Source: Ktedonobacter racemifer DSM 44963
GTDB lineage: Bacteria; Chloroflexota; Ktedonobacteria; Ktedonobacterales; Ktedonobacteraceae
Assembly: GCF_000178855.1 (NCBI RefSeq)
Contig: NZ_ADVG01000002.1
Location: forward strand, 1,240,001 to 1,304,000
DNA: 64,000 nt
Reading direction: 5' to 3'
Shown here: positions 31,254-39,676 of the stretch, one piece after another
How positions within the stretch are numbered: position 1 is the first letter of the stretch
Layout: every line of letters begins with the position of its first letter
The notes under the pieces: model-generated
Seen by the model: the letters and a program-made list of their open reading frames with translations, nothing else
Database searches by the model: none
Told to the model about the DNA's origin: nothing
Translations under genes and position numbers: made by a program

Positions 31254-33758
31254 TTAGTACAATTCCTGGTTGTGGATATCGGTACTGAGCGTTGAGGCCA
31301 GGTTGAACGTGGTGGTATCCAGGGAGCTGACATACTGCTCGGAGGAGGGAGCCACGCCCTGGCGCTCAAAGGCGCGCGTACGGTTATCATAGACCTTGAA
31401 CTGGCGGCCAAAGGAGAAGATATATTGCTGTAGCTGGCCCGTCTCACGATTGAGGACCAGGATATCATCTCCGTTCGCGCACTGGCCCTGGCCCAAACAC
31501 TGGGAGCGGTCGGTAAACGAACCTACCAGGACTTGCCAGTGCTGGTCCCAGCTCTTTGTCACATATTGATGCGCCACTTGTAGCGTATCATCAAAGGCCA
31601 GGAACGTGCTCTGCCCCGCCTCGGGATCGTAGAGCATAACGCCCGTTGAAGAGGTGCCAAAGCTCCCCACATATGGCAGGAGATTCTGCCCCCAGTCGGA
31701 GTAATCCACGCTCTGATCAACCGTGAGATCCGCCTTCAGGGACCTGATCTGCGCGCTACCGCTACTGGGATCATACAACAGAATTTGTGCCCGCCCAGAG
31801 GCGTTAAAGTCTCCACTGTAGACCATCCAGTTACCACTCAGATCACTCATATCCTGCTGTTTAGTCACCTTGAGCGAGCCATCCAGGCCCAGCATACGCC
31901 CCTGACCATCGATGCGATCATAGAGGAAGATGCCATCCTGATCTGGTCCTATGAAGCGACCCACGTACACCTCCCAGCTCGCGTGCCAGAGCGTATACAC
32001 CTGGCGATGTTTGACCTGGAAGTTCTGATCGAAATCGAGCATGATTACATTGGCGGTCTTTCCCTGCATCTCCCAATCGGCAAGGCTGGTGCCACTGAGA
32101 TCACCATTCGAGCCATCCACATTACTGGTACGAGTTATGGCGGGAATAGTATATGCCGTAGGCTCCACGGTACTCTTCGCCTGTGTAGGTTGCGTCGCTG
32201 GTGTACTTGTCGACGATGGTGTTTGCGTAGGAGCAGGCGACGGCGCGACTGTCGGCGTTGGCGCGGCCTGCGTCGGGGTAGGCGTAGGCGTTGCCGTTGG
32301 ACTTGGTGTCGGCGTTGCCGTTGGTGTTGGAGACGGCGTCGGACTTGGTGTCGGTGACGGAGTAGGACTCGGCGTCGGACTTGGTGTCGGAGTAGGACTC
32401 GGCGTCTTCGTTGGTGTCGGCGTCGGTGTCTTTGTATGAGTTGGTGTTGGGGTTGGCGTCGTAGTGCCTGGATCAGTGGGAGTAGTGCCAGGAGTGGTGC
32501 CGCTTGTATCTCCACCATTATCCGTCGAATTGCTGGTCCCTGGATCATAGGCACTGGGATTGGCAAAACGGTTATACATCATAACAGAGCTACGCTTGCC
32601 ATCGAAACGACCAACATAGAGCTCCCATCCCGGCCCCTCGCCATCAAGGATGACATGCTTTTTTATCGTCAGCGAGGCCGTTAAGCTGATAAGGTGAATC
32701 TTGCCTTTATCCCGATCATAGAGCAAGATATCCGATGAACCCGTGCCATCGAAGTCGCCCACGTGAATATCGAGCGACGAGCCCCACTTGCCCGCTGGCA
32801 CAGTAGAGTCACCTAAATCCACCAGTTTAGGGGCACCTGGATTCATTCGCACACCATGTGATATGTCATCATCAGCATTAGGCACAAAGGTTCCCGCCAG
32901 CGTTCGGCGCTTCTCCAACTGCAAGACCTGCAATTGCCCTTGCTTACGGTCATAGAGCAGGAGATCGCTGTAGCCACTCCCGGTAAAGTCGGCATTAAAC
33001 TCCTGATCGGAGGAAGCGGGAGAGAGTCCTAGCGAGATGCGGCTGGAGGTATAGGTCGTAGTAGCACTGGATGAGTTCAGTAGTGCGTTTGTCTGCTGCA
33101 CCTGGGAACTCACATTGGATGAAGTGCCAGCCAGCCTGGCAAAATGCTGGGTATCAAGCGTACGAGGGAAGTAGATAAAGCGCAACTGCCCATTCTGGAA
33201 ATGGGTCGCGTTGATATAGTTTGTGTTGTAGTCGCGCCCGACATGCATGTAGGTTGTATCGCCATAATTTTGATAGGTCACATCAAAGGTCTGGCCATCG
33301 GGATACACAGAAGAGACGAAGGCCACATGGCCCGGCGCTCCATAGGCCCAGACCCCATCGGCGACTGGAAAAACAGCGATCGCGCCCAGGCGTGGGACAG
33401 TACCAACCGCTAATCCCGCCCGTGTGGCATCTACGGCCCATTCAGCGGCATTACCCCAGTTACGCGGGAGATCATACCCCAGTAAATGCCACTGCTGCCA
33501 CGCCCACCAGGTACAGTTGCCACCAGTAGGAAAGGGGCCAGGGCAAATGGGATACGGGTTGCTATCAGGCGAGAATGTGACATGCTGGCACGATGTATCA
33601 ACCGTCGCGACCGTATGCTGCTCTGCCTTGGCATAGGTCACTGAACTATTCCAGGGCGCAAACTCAATCGCGACAAGCGCACAAATAAATATAAGACTAC
33701 ACACATGTAAGACCAGGCGCCTACGTTGGACAACAGGTCTGCGAACACCAGGAAACAT
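31254..33758 (-). CDS. Secreted CHAP-domain protein with FG-GAP-like repeats and Thr-Pro linker
   Basis: 834 residues. N-terminal signal peptide or anchor (RRRLVLHVCSLIFICALVAI, about 12-31). CHAP amidase/peptidase domain at about 60-200, with catalytic Cys in GGNCTWWAWQQW and His in GAPGHVAFVSSV; such enzymes cut peptidoglycan amide bonds. Then LYDR/LYDP repeats (SGYSDLLLYDRKQGQ, SSDILLYDRDKGK and at least four more to the end), like FG-GAP/VCBS propeller blades, split by a long Thr/Pro/Ser linker (about 415-535, DNA 32160-32510) with many TPTP and SPTP units. The linker suggests passage through, or attachment at, the cell wall. Start ATG 33758. No neighbour explains its role. Confidence 0.85.
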   Translation of the reverse strand: MFPGVRRPVVQRRRLVLHVCSLIFICALVAIEFAPWNSSVTYAKAEQHTVATVDTSCQHVTFSPDSNPYPICPGPFPTGGNCTWWAWQQWHLLGYDLPRNWGNAAEWAVDATRAGLAVGTVPRLGAIAVFPVADGVWAYGAPGHVAFVSSVYPDGQTFDVTYQNYGDTTYMHVGRDYNTNYINATHFQNGQLRFIYFPRTLDTQHFARLAGTSSNVSSQVQQTNALLNSSSATTTYTSSRISLGLSPASSDQEFNADFTGSGYSDLLLYDRKQGQLQVLQLEKRRTLAGTFVPNADDDISHGVRMNPGAPKLVDLGDSTVPAGKWGSSLDIHVGDFDGTGSSDILLYDRDKGKIHLISLTASLTIKKHVILDGEGPGWELYVGRFDGKRSSVMMYNRFANPSAYDPGTSNSTDNGGDTSGTTPGTTPTDPGTTTPTPTPTHTKTPTPTPTKTPSPTPTPSPTPSPTPSPTPSPTPSPTPTATPTPSPTATPTPTPTQAAPTPTVAPSPAPTQTPSSTSTPATQPTQAKSTVEPTAYTIPAITRTSNVDGSNGDLSGTSLADWEMQGKTANVIMLDFDQNFQVKHRQVYTLWHASWEVYVGRFIGPDQDGIFLYDRIDGQGRMLGLDGSLKVTKQQDMSDLSGNWMVYSGDFNASGRAQILLYDPSSGSAQIRSLKADLTVDQSVDYSDWGQNLLPYVGSFGTSSTGVMLYDPEAGQSTFLAFDDTLQVAHQYVTKSWDQHWQVLVGSFTDRSQCLGQGQCANGDDILVLNRETGQLQQYIFSFGRQFKVYDNRTRAFERQGVAPSSEQYVSSLDTTTFNLASTLSTDIHNQELY

Positions 33759-34114
33759 ACTAAGAATCCCTTCTCAAAAGGAAAAATAACAGGAACAATC
33801 CTCGTCCTTCTTATAAAGGAAACCAATAGTAGTATCGCTTGCTTCATACCACTGGGCGCTTTCAGGCACGTCTTGCGCCTCAAAAAGTATAGCACCATAT
33901 CTATGTATGGGCAAGCGCAAACGAACAGGATCAGGACCTATCGCTTATCGGTGAGCATGCCCGAAGGCGCGCCATACGTTACTTCTCCTCGTCAGAAAAG
34001 AAGCCAGAAATTCCTTTGCCATAGATCAGATAGGAATTTTTCCGGCGCGAAAAAAAGAGCCAGAAAATCTCTTGACAAAGTAGAGCCACAATGATATTAT
34101 TCTCCATGTCGAGA
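33759..34114. other. Intergenic region before the tRNA gene
   Basis: About 350 bases between the divergent CHAP gene and tRNA-Val. Apart from the tRNA promoter at 34072-34100 I see only short repeats (GCCAGAAA twice). The CHAP promoter is presumably here but not clear. Confidence 0.5.
34072..34100 (+). promoter_or_regulatory. Promoter of tRNA-Val
   Basis: TTGACA at 34072-34077, spacer 17, TATTAT at 34095-34100. Transcription should start near 34107, eight bases before the mature tRNA. Confidence 0.88.
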
Positions 34115-34188
34115 GGGCGATTAGCTCAGTTGGTTAGAGCGCCACGTTGACATCGTGGAGGTCACAGATTCGAGTTCTGTATCGCCCA
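34115..34188 (+). tRNA. tRNA-Val (anticodon GAC)
   Basis: 74 bases folding as a tRNA: acceptor GGGCGAT/ATCGCCC, D stem GCTC/GAGC, anticodon stem CCACG/CGTGG with loop TTGACAT (anticodon GAC at loop positions 3-5), variable AGGTC, T stem ACAGA/TCTGT with loop TTCGAGT, discriminator A. The CCA end is not encoded. It reads GUC and GUU codons for valine. Confidence 0.95.
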
Positions 34189-34195
34189 TTTTTCG

Positions 34196-34223
34196 AAGCG
34201 GCTTCGTATGAAGCCGCTTTTTT
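34196..34223 (+). terminator. Terminator of tRNA-Val
   Basis: Stem AAGCGGCTTC (34196-34205) with GAAGCCGCTT (34210-34219), loop GTAT, then TTTTTT at 34218-34223. Confidence 0.92.
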
Positions 34224-34297
34224 GTGCACACTCACCTACCAGCAACCTCTCCCGCCATATCCCACAAATAGCATCTATCTTTAAGGTCATATGTATA

Positions 34298-34362
34298 AAG
34301 CCCGGCAGGAACACTAGAGCCACGTCTATGATGGCTCCTGACATTCTTGCCGGGCTTTTTTC
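34298..34362. terminator. Two-part hairpin terminator after ispG
   Basis: Outer stem AAGCCCGGCA (34298-34307) with TGCCGGGCTT (34348-34357), enclosing a second hairpin GAGCCA/TGGCTC (34317-34337); TTTTTT follows on the plus strand, a weaker CTTTATA on the minus strand. It lies 19 bases after the ispG stop. The T-rich side faces the tRNA direction, so it backs up the tRNA terminator and may also end ispG transcription. Confidence 0.7.
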
Positions 34363-34375
34363 TATATCGTTTAGG

Positions 34376-35617
34376 TTAGCGGGACGCGGGCAGGATAGGC
34401 AGGTTCATACCCTCGTCACGGGTACGGTGTGTGCCAGCCACGTCTTTGATACCGCCCTCAGGATAGATCAGCTTGGCCTCACCCTCAGGTAGCAGGCTCG
34501 CGACCTCTTTGAGGACGGCGTCCAGGAACTGGTCTTCAGGAACGGTTTTAATGACCTGTCCCTTGCGGAAGATGACGCCCTTGCCCTTACCACCAGCCAG
34601 GCCGACATCGGCGTCGCGTGACTCACCAGGGCCGTTGACAACGCAGCCCATGACCGCGACATGGATGGGGGTCTGCACCTTGGACAGGCGCTTCTCTACC
34701 TCGTTGGCGACGCTAATGACGTCGATCTCAACGCGGCCACAGGAGGGGCAGGAGACAAAGGTCACGCCGCGATTGCGCAACTCAAGCGACTTTAGAATCT
34801 CATAGGCCACGGGAATCTCTTCCTCAGGCTCGGCGCTCAAGCTGACGCGCATGGTATCACCAATGCCGTCCGCCAGCAGAAGACCCAGACCAACCGAGGA
34901 TTTCACCGCGCCCGTGACCAGCGTACCCGCCTCGGTAATGCCCAGATGGATAGGATAATCCGAGCGCTCCGAGAAGCGGCGGTAGGCCTCAACCGCTGTC
35001 AGGACGGTGGAGGATTTCAAAGAGACAATAATATTGTGATAATCGAGCTCTTCACACCAGCTAATATATTCCAGGGCCTTTGTGACCATGCGCTCAGCCA
35101 GGCGCTCGCGCTCAAGACGACGGGCCTCTGCGGGATCACTGCGCTCCAGAGTGCCATCCTCGCGCAGGCGCACCTGGATGCGCTGCATCTGGGCCTGCTT
35201 GTCCAACGCGTCAATCGAGCCGGAGTTCACACCAATGCGCATCGCGATATCGCGCTCTTTAGCAGCCCGCACAATCTGCTCCAGAGACTCGCGTCCATTA
35301 AGCAGGTTGCCTGGATTGATGCGGACCTTGTCGATCCCCTGGCGAATGGCTTCCAGTGCCAGATTAGGATTATAATGAATGTCCGCAACCAGCGGAATCG
35401 AAATCTGCTTCTTGATCTCGCCCAGGACAACCGCATCTTCCATCTCGGGAACAGCTACGCGCACAATCTCACATCCGACCTCTTCCAAGCGTTTGATCTG
35501 CGCGACCGTGCTTTTCACATCACGGGTATAGGTGGTGGTCATAGATTGCACAGCTACAGGCGCGCCGCCACCAACCAGAACATTGCCAACGCGAACCTGA
35601 CGAGTTTTCTTAGACAT
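34376..35617 (-). CDS. ispG: 4-Hydroxy-3-methylbut-2-enyl-diphosphate synthase
   Basis: 413 residues, the bacterial IspG length. It is the penultimate MEP-pathway enzyme, with a 4Fe-4S cluster held by cysteines in SCPSCGRVE and in AVMGCVVNGPGESRDADVG. N-terminal TIM-barrel motifs: VGGGAPVAVQSMTTT, RVAVPEMEDA, ADIHYNPNLALEA and KVRINPGN. The middle region DYHNIIVSLKSS is also typical. It is the last gene of the rpsB-to-ispG series, after rseP by 21 bases; dxr is two genes upstream, while dxs is at 46.9 kb. Confidence 0.95.
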   Translation of the reverse strand: MSKKTRQVRVGNVLVGGGAPVAVQSMTTTYTRDVKSTVAQIKRLEEVGCEIVRVAVPEMEDAVVLGEIKKQISIPLVADIHYNPNLALEAIRQGIDKVRINPGNLLNGRESLEQIVRAAKERDIAMRIGVNSGSIDALDKQAQMQRIQVRLREDGTLERSDPAEARRLERERLAERMVTKALEYISWCEELDYHNIIVSLKSSTVLTAVEAYRRFSERSDYPIHLGITEAGTLVTGAVKSSVGLGLLLADGIGDTMRVSLSAEPEEEIPVAYEILKSLELRNRGVTFVSCPSCGRVEIDVISVANEVEKRLSKVQTPIHVAVMGCVVNGPGESRDADVGLAGGKGKGVIFRKGQVIKTVPEDQFLDAVLKEVASLLPEGEAKLIYPEGGIKDVAGTHRTRDEGMNLPILPASR

Positions 35618-35638
35618 AATTAGTAGTACACTCCATTA

Positions 35639-36838
35639 TCAGCCACCCCAATGTAAGACGTCGCTTACAGTCACGACGACCATCAGGGTAAGCAAGATTG
35701 CCATACCAACAAGATTGATAAGCCCCTCGCGCTCAGGCCTGAGACGCTTCCCTCCACGAATCATCTCGATGAAGATCAGCACCACACGCCCACCATCCAG
35801 GGCGGGGAAAGGTAGAATATTGACAATTGCCAGGTTTATACTCAACATCGCTGTTAAATTCAGGATGTACCACCAGCCAACAACGGGTACCGTCTGGGCC
35901 ACTTCGCCCGTAATCTTAACGATGCCAACTGGACCCGCGATCTGCGGCTGGATCGCGCCTACAATCATCTGACCAATCGTGACAATAAAGAGGCGCGTGG
36001 TCGACAGGGTTTGCTGAATACCTCTGATCGGGGCCTGCCAGAGGGGGATGCTGACATTAACCGTCTTGCCCAGAACTCCCAGGTGGCCTTTATCGGCAGG
36101 CGGATTGACCAGGGCATGAACAGTCATATGGAGTGGCTGCGGCTCGCCCTTGCGCTCCACCACCAGTTTCACATCAACGGTCTGCTGCCCCTTACTCTGC
36201 GTCGAGGCCTTATCAACAATATCTTTCACTTCCTGGAACTGGGTGACGGACTGTCCATTGACGCTGAGGATCTTGTCATCCGCGTGCAGTCCTGCCGCCG
36301 CCGCAGGCGAGCCAGCGTTCACCTGGGCAATGATGGCCGGCGTCGTTGGCTCTCCCTGTCCATAGGCAATCGTGAAGAGCGCAATCGCCAGCAAGACGTT
36401 CATGATCACGCCCGCACAGAGGACAGCGATGCGCTTCCCGGCAGGCTTGGCCGCAAAGCTCTCAGAGTCGTAATGACCATCCTCATCATGTGCATCGCCA
36501 TCTTCGCCCGGCATACGCACAAATCCGCCAATCGGCAGAAGGTTGATAGAGTAAATGGTATTCTGCTTCGCGGAGGCATGACCCTGGCTTACTCCACCGC
36601 TTGTACCTGTCAGTGGACTCTCTAGCCCCTCCATCTGCTCGGAACGGCCGCCAAACCAGACCACTTCCCATCCACCCTGAGGGCGACGGCGAAAACCAAC
36701 CAGGCGTGGTGGCAAGCCAATACCGAATTCATCAACTCGAATACCCGCCCAGCGAGCAGTGATGAAGTGTCCAAATTCGTGTACAAGCACAAGCAATCCA
36801 AAAACCGGGATAGCTGCGAGTAGGTACCAGTTATTCAT
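35639..36838 (-). CDS. rseP: RseP-type site-2 membrane zinc protease
   Basis: 399 residues. Zinc motif HEFGH in LLVLVHEFGHFITARWAG (first membrane segment), a PDZ domain at about 165-260 (AQVNAGSPAAAAGLHADDKILSVNGQSV), and C-terminal NILPFPALDGGRVVLIFIE with the third zinc ligand Asp. These proteases cut membrane-spanning anti-sigma factors and signal-peptide remnants. An inserted loop of about 50 residues between the first segment and the PDZ domain (SEQMEGLESPLTGTSGG) is longer than in E. coli. Lies between dxr and ispG, as in many bacteria. Confidence 0.93.
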   Translation of the reverse strand: MNNWYLLAAIPVFGLLVLVHEFGHFITARWAGIRVDEFGIGLPPRLVGFRRRPQGGWEVVWFGGRSEQMEGLESPLTGTSGGVSQGHASAKQNTIYSINLLPIGGFVRMPGEDGDAHDEDGHYDSESFAAKPAGKRIAVLCAGVIMNVLLAIALFTIAYGQGEPTTPAIIAQVNAGSPAAAAGLHADDKILSVNGQSVTQFQEVKDIVDKASTQSKGQQTVDVKLVVERKGEPQPLHMTVHALVNPPADKGHLGVLGKTVNVSIPLWQAPIRGIQQTLSTTRLFIVTIGQMIVGAIQPQIAGPVGIVKITGEVAQTVPVVGWWYILNLTAMLSINLAIVNILPFPALDGGRVVLIFIEMIRGGKRLRPEREGLINLVGMAILLTLMVVVTVSDVLHWGG

Positions 36839-36906
36839 CTAGTTATCCTTTGCTCCTCAAAAATGCCTCCGGCAAGAACACACTACGATACGACGCTCCT
36901 GATTAT

Positions 36907-38088
36907 CTAACCAGCCAGGTGTTTTTCACCCCATTCTCGCGCCGTACGGCGTGCCCATGCACAAGCCTCCAACGTCGCGTTCACATCGGGCTGGGCAATT
37001 GAGTTATGTTGCTCAAGCACTGCCTCAAGCATCTGGGCGATCCCCTGATAAGGTATCTTTCCCTCCAGGAACATCGCTACAGCCTCTTCATCCGCGCCCA
37101 CCAGCGCGCAGGAGTAGGTCCCTCCTCGCTTCCCGGCCTCAAGCGCCAGGCGGAAACAGGGGAAACGCTCCAGGTTCAATTCTTCAAAGTGCAGCGCCGC
37201 GATCGAGGGCCAGTGTAGTTCGCGAATCAAGTTTTTATCGGCAGTATCCAGGCGCTCCGGGTAAGTGAGCGCATGCATGATAGGTAGATGCATCGTCGGC
37301 AGACTAGCCTGCATCTTAATCGAGCCATCACAGAATTCAACCATGGAGTGGATGATGCTCTCAGGATGCACGACCACCTCGATGCGCTCGTAGGGCACAT
37401 CAAAGAGCCAGTACGATTCAATGACCTCCAGGCCCTTGTTCATCAGCGTGGCGCTATCGATAGTAATCTTTGGTCCCATGCGCCAGGTGGGATGGGCCAG
37501 GGCCTGCTCCACAGAGACGTCGCGCAACTCTTCAGGAGGTGTCGTACGAAATGGTCCACCAGATGCTGTAAGAATTAATCGACGAATCTGGTTATTTTCT
37601 TCACCATGCAAACACTGCCAGATGGCACTGTGCTCACTATCAATGGGCACAATCGAGACACCATTGCGACGCGCGGCCTCCGTGACAATATGGCCGGCCA
37701 TTACCAGCGTCTCTTTATTCGCCAGAGCAATGGTTTTACCAGCCTCAATCGCCGCCATCGTTGGACGCAGGCCCATCAGGCCAGAGGTCGCAGCCACCAG
37801 CACATCCGCATCCGCGTGCGTCGCAACCGCCAGCAGACCGCGCTCCCCCAGGATGACATTCGGAAAGAGCGCGCGTGCCTTCTGCTCCAGCTCTGCTGAA
37901 TTGGCAAAGCAAGCAACCAGACTAGGGCGGAACTCGCGCACTTGTTCAGCCAGTAGGTCCAGGTTACTGCGGGCAGCCAGGGCCACCACCTGGAACTGCT
38001 CTGGGAAGCAGCGCACGATATCGAGTGTCTGCTGACCAATCGAGCCTGTGCTGCCAAGTAAGGCAATACGTTTAGGATATGCGCTCAT
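36907..38088 (-). CDS. dxr: 1-Deoxy-D-xylulose 5-phosphate reductoisomerase
   Basis: 393 residues of the second MEP-pathway enzyme, which rearranges and reduces DXP to MEP with NADPH. NADPH-binding LLGSTGSIGQQTLDIVR at the N-terminus, ALANKETLVMAG, PIDSEHSAIWQCL with the metal Asp/Glu, LTASGGPFR, and MGPKITIDSATLMNKGLEVIES. Normal length and no odd substitutions in these motifs. It is preceded by about 500 bases of repeats after cdsA, breaking the usual tight spacing. Confidence 0.95.
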   Translation of the reverse strand: MSAYPKRIALLGSTGSIGQQTLDIVRCFPEQFQVVALAARSNLDLLAEQVREFRPSLVACFANSAELEQKARALFPNVILGERGLLAVATHADADVLVAATSGLMGLRPTMAAIEAGKTIALANKETLVMAGHIVTEAARRNGVSIVPIDSEHSAIWQCLHGEENNQIRRLILTASGGPFRTTPPEELRDVSVEQALAHPTWRMGPKITIDSATLMNKGLEVIESYWLFDVPYERIEVVVHPESIIHSMVEFCDGSIKMQASLPTMHLPIMHALTYPERLDTADKNLIRELHWPSIAALHFEELNLERFPCFRLALEAGKRGGTYSCALVGADEEAVAMFLEGKIPYQGIAQMLEAVLEQHNSIAQPDVNATLEACAWARRTAREWGEKHLAG

Positions 38089-38269
38089 GCACTCTTACTC
38101 ACGGGTCTGGAAGCCCCTCTCATCTACGCCTCTACGATAAGCGTTGCTGACGCCCCTCAATAATACAAACGCGAGATGAGCACACAATCTTCCAGGAGAC
38201 CCGCCCTTCTCTCTCTATAATAGCGAAGAACCTGTCTTCGCGCGAATTTTCATCTTTTTAGCGTGACGG

Positions 38270-38355
38270 CTCGCGCCTGCGGCGCTCGCCTTGGGTAAGT
38301 GGTGTGGTATGTGCTGGCAGCCTGCGACTGCCAGCACATACCACACCACTTACCC
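38270..38355. repeat. GC-rich tag plus long hairpin (28-bp arms)
   Basis: Tag CTCGCGCCTGCGGCGCTCGC at 38270-38289, then arms 38293-38320 and 38328-38355, fully complementary, loop CCTGCGA, inner core CTGGCAG/CTGCCAG. Same order on the plus strand (tag, then hairpin) as at 9974 and 52878. Confidence 0.88.
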
Positions 38356-38370
38356 GGGGATAAGCTGGCT

Positions 38371-38511
38371 AGCCACCCCTATCCACACGCCTACGGGAAC
38401 GGAGTCCAGGGGCAGATAGCCACCCCTGTCCACACGTCTACGGGAACGGGGTCCAAGGGCGGCTAGCCACCCCTGTCCACACATCTATGGGAACGGGGTC
38501 CAGGGGCGGAG
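38371..38511. repeat. 47-bp tandem repeat, three copies
   Basis: Copies begin at 38371, 38418 and 38465, each with AGCCACCCCT, TCCACACG and GGGAACGG segments and about 90 percent identity. They join directly to the GGGGACACCCC dispersed repeat. GC-rich and without codon structure. Confidence 0.85.
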
Positions 38512-38552
38512 CTCCTGGCGGGGTTTGGGGTGTCCCCAACCTCTTTTCCCCT
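38500..38552 (-). repeat. Dispersed repeat containing GGGGACACCCC
   Basis: Read on the minus strand: TTGGGGACACCCCAAACCCC followed by GCCAGGAGCTCC and GCCCCTGGACCCC. Related to the copy at 26360-26420. Confidence 0.65.
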
Positions 38553-38588
38553 TGCCGCCGCAGGCGGCAGAAATAACCCCACATTGGG

Positions 38589-39512
38589 TTAGCTAAGCTG
38601 CAAGAGCGAGGCGAAGAGGTAGACAGCGATAGCCGCAAAAAGCAGGCTATCGATGCGATCCAGGACGCCACCATGCCCGGGCACGATCTGACTACTATCC
38701 TTGACATGCATCTGCCGCTTGAACAATGACTCCGAGAGGTCCCCCAGCGTACCCGTGACGCCCACAAGCACTCCTACCAGGACCGCCAGGTACCAGGGAA
38801 GTCCCAGGGGGATGACGGTACAGAGCAGGGCCGCAATAATGGAGAAGATCAGGCCACCCAGGAACCCTTCCCAGGATTTGGCCGGACTGATGCGAGGAGC
38901 GAGTTTATGCTTGCCAAAGAGGCGGCCAATGAAGAAAGCCGCGGAATCAAAGCCCCATACGCCAAGGAGAGCCGCCAGCGTCCACCAGGCGCCCCGGGGA
39001 AGCACAAGGGAGAACGTAGGAGCAAAGCGCAACCAGCCGGCCTCCGTCCCACGCAACAGGAGCAGGAAACTGGTCGAGCCACCTACGTAGAGCGCTGTAG
39101 CCAGGGTCAAGGCCCAGTCCACCACTGAACCCTCAAGGTTTTTACGCGCAAACAGGCAGGGGAATGAGACCAGTAAGGTAATCCCTAGGCCGCTCTCCAG
39201 GATCAGAGATCGCTGGAGAGGGAACATCGTAGCCAGTAGCAAGAGCAGACCCCAGCCCATACTCAGCCATAAAATGGGGCGGTATCCGGCTTGCACTAGC
39301 ATCGTGTGGAGCTCATAGATTCCCAACACCACCAGCACCACGGAGGCCACAAAAGCGACCCAGGAGCCAAACCAGACGACGACAAGCACAATCGGAATAA
39401 GAATAAACGCCGTCAGCAGGCGCAGACCCACTGATGTTTTCTCTTTATTTGCTTCCTGTGGAGGAGGAGGAGTGGAGACCTCCGGCTCTCCCTTTTCATT
39501 CGCGCCTTGCAA
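38589..39512 (-). CDS. cdsA: Phosphatidate cytidylyltransferase
   Basis: 307 residues, integral membrane protein with about eight segments starting near residue 31. It makes CDP-diacylglycerol from phosphatidate and CTP for phospholipid synthesis. Signature region near the C-terminus: RISPAKSWEGFLGGLIFSI, then GTLGDLSESLFKRQMHVKDSSQIVPGHGGVLDRIDSLLFA with the conserved Asp residues. The first 25 residues are polar and Pro/Glu-rich, a lineage extension or a start placed too early; no internal start is clearly better. It follows uppS as usual, but with a 164-base gap. Confidence 0.93.
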   Translation of the reverse strand: MQGANEKGEPEVSTPPPPQEANKEKTSVGLRLLTAFILIPIVLVVVWFGSWVAFVASVVLVVLGIYELHTMLVQAGYRPILWLSMGWGLLLLLATMFPLQRSLILESGLGITLLVSFPCLFARKNLEGSVVDWALTLATALYVGGSTSFLLLLRGTEAGWLRFAPTFSLVLPRGAWWTLAALLGVWGFDSAAFFIGRLFGKHKLAPRISPAKSWEGFLGGLIFSIIAALLCTVIPLGLPWYLAVLVGVLVGVTGTLGDLSESLFKRQMHVKDSSQIVPGHGGVLDRIDSLLFAAIAVYLFASLLQLS

Positions 39513-39561
39513 AAAAATCCCTTCCTCTGTGGGACAAAACGCTGTCGAACGATAAGCACCT

Positions 39562-39594
39562 ATAAAAACAATAGGACGGTAACAAGGACCGCCC
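39562..39594 (-). terminator. Possible attenuator between uppS and cdsA
   Basis: On the minus strand GGGCGGT pairs with ACCGTCC (one G-U pair), loop CCTTGTT, followed by ATTGTTTTTAT. The short stem gives a weak terminator that could lower expression of cdsA and the genes after it. Confidence 0.45.
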
Positions 39595-39676
39595 TACATT
39601 ATATACTATCAAAGCCTGCTCTGTGGCCCACCCCACCTCAGGAGAGTGAGGCAGCCCTCTCAGCACCAGAGGTGCG

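Larger units (their letters stand above)
38089..38588. other. Repeat-rich gap between cdsA and dxr
   Basis: About 500 bases without a real gene. It holds the tag-plus-hairpin at 38270-38355, three 47-bp tandem repeats at 38371-38511 and a dispersed GGGGACACCCC repeat to 38552. The dxr promoter, if separate, must lie in 38089-38260, where I see no good boxes. Confidence 0.6.

Noticed and set aside
32135..32566. Long frames on both strands across 32.0-32.6 kb, rich in Arg or Val/Gly
   Set aside because: They are shadows of the Thr-Pro linker of the CHAP gene; the composition comes from the repeat DNA.
38371..38511. Possible CRISPR array (three 47-bp repeats)
   Set aside because: The copies are directly adjacent with no spacers, and no cas genes are present.
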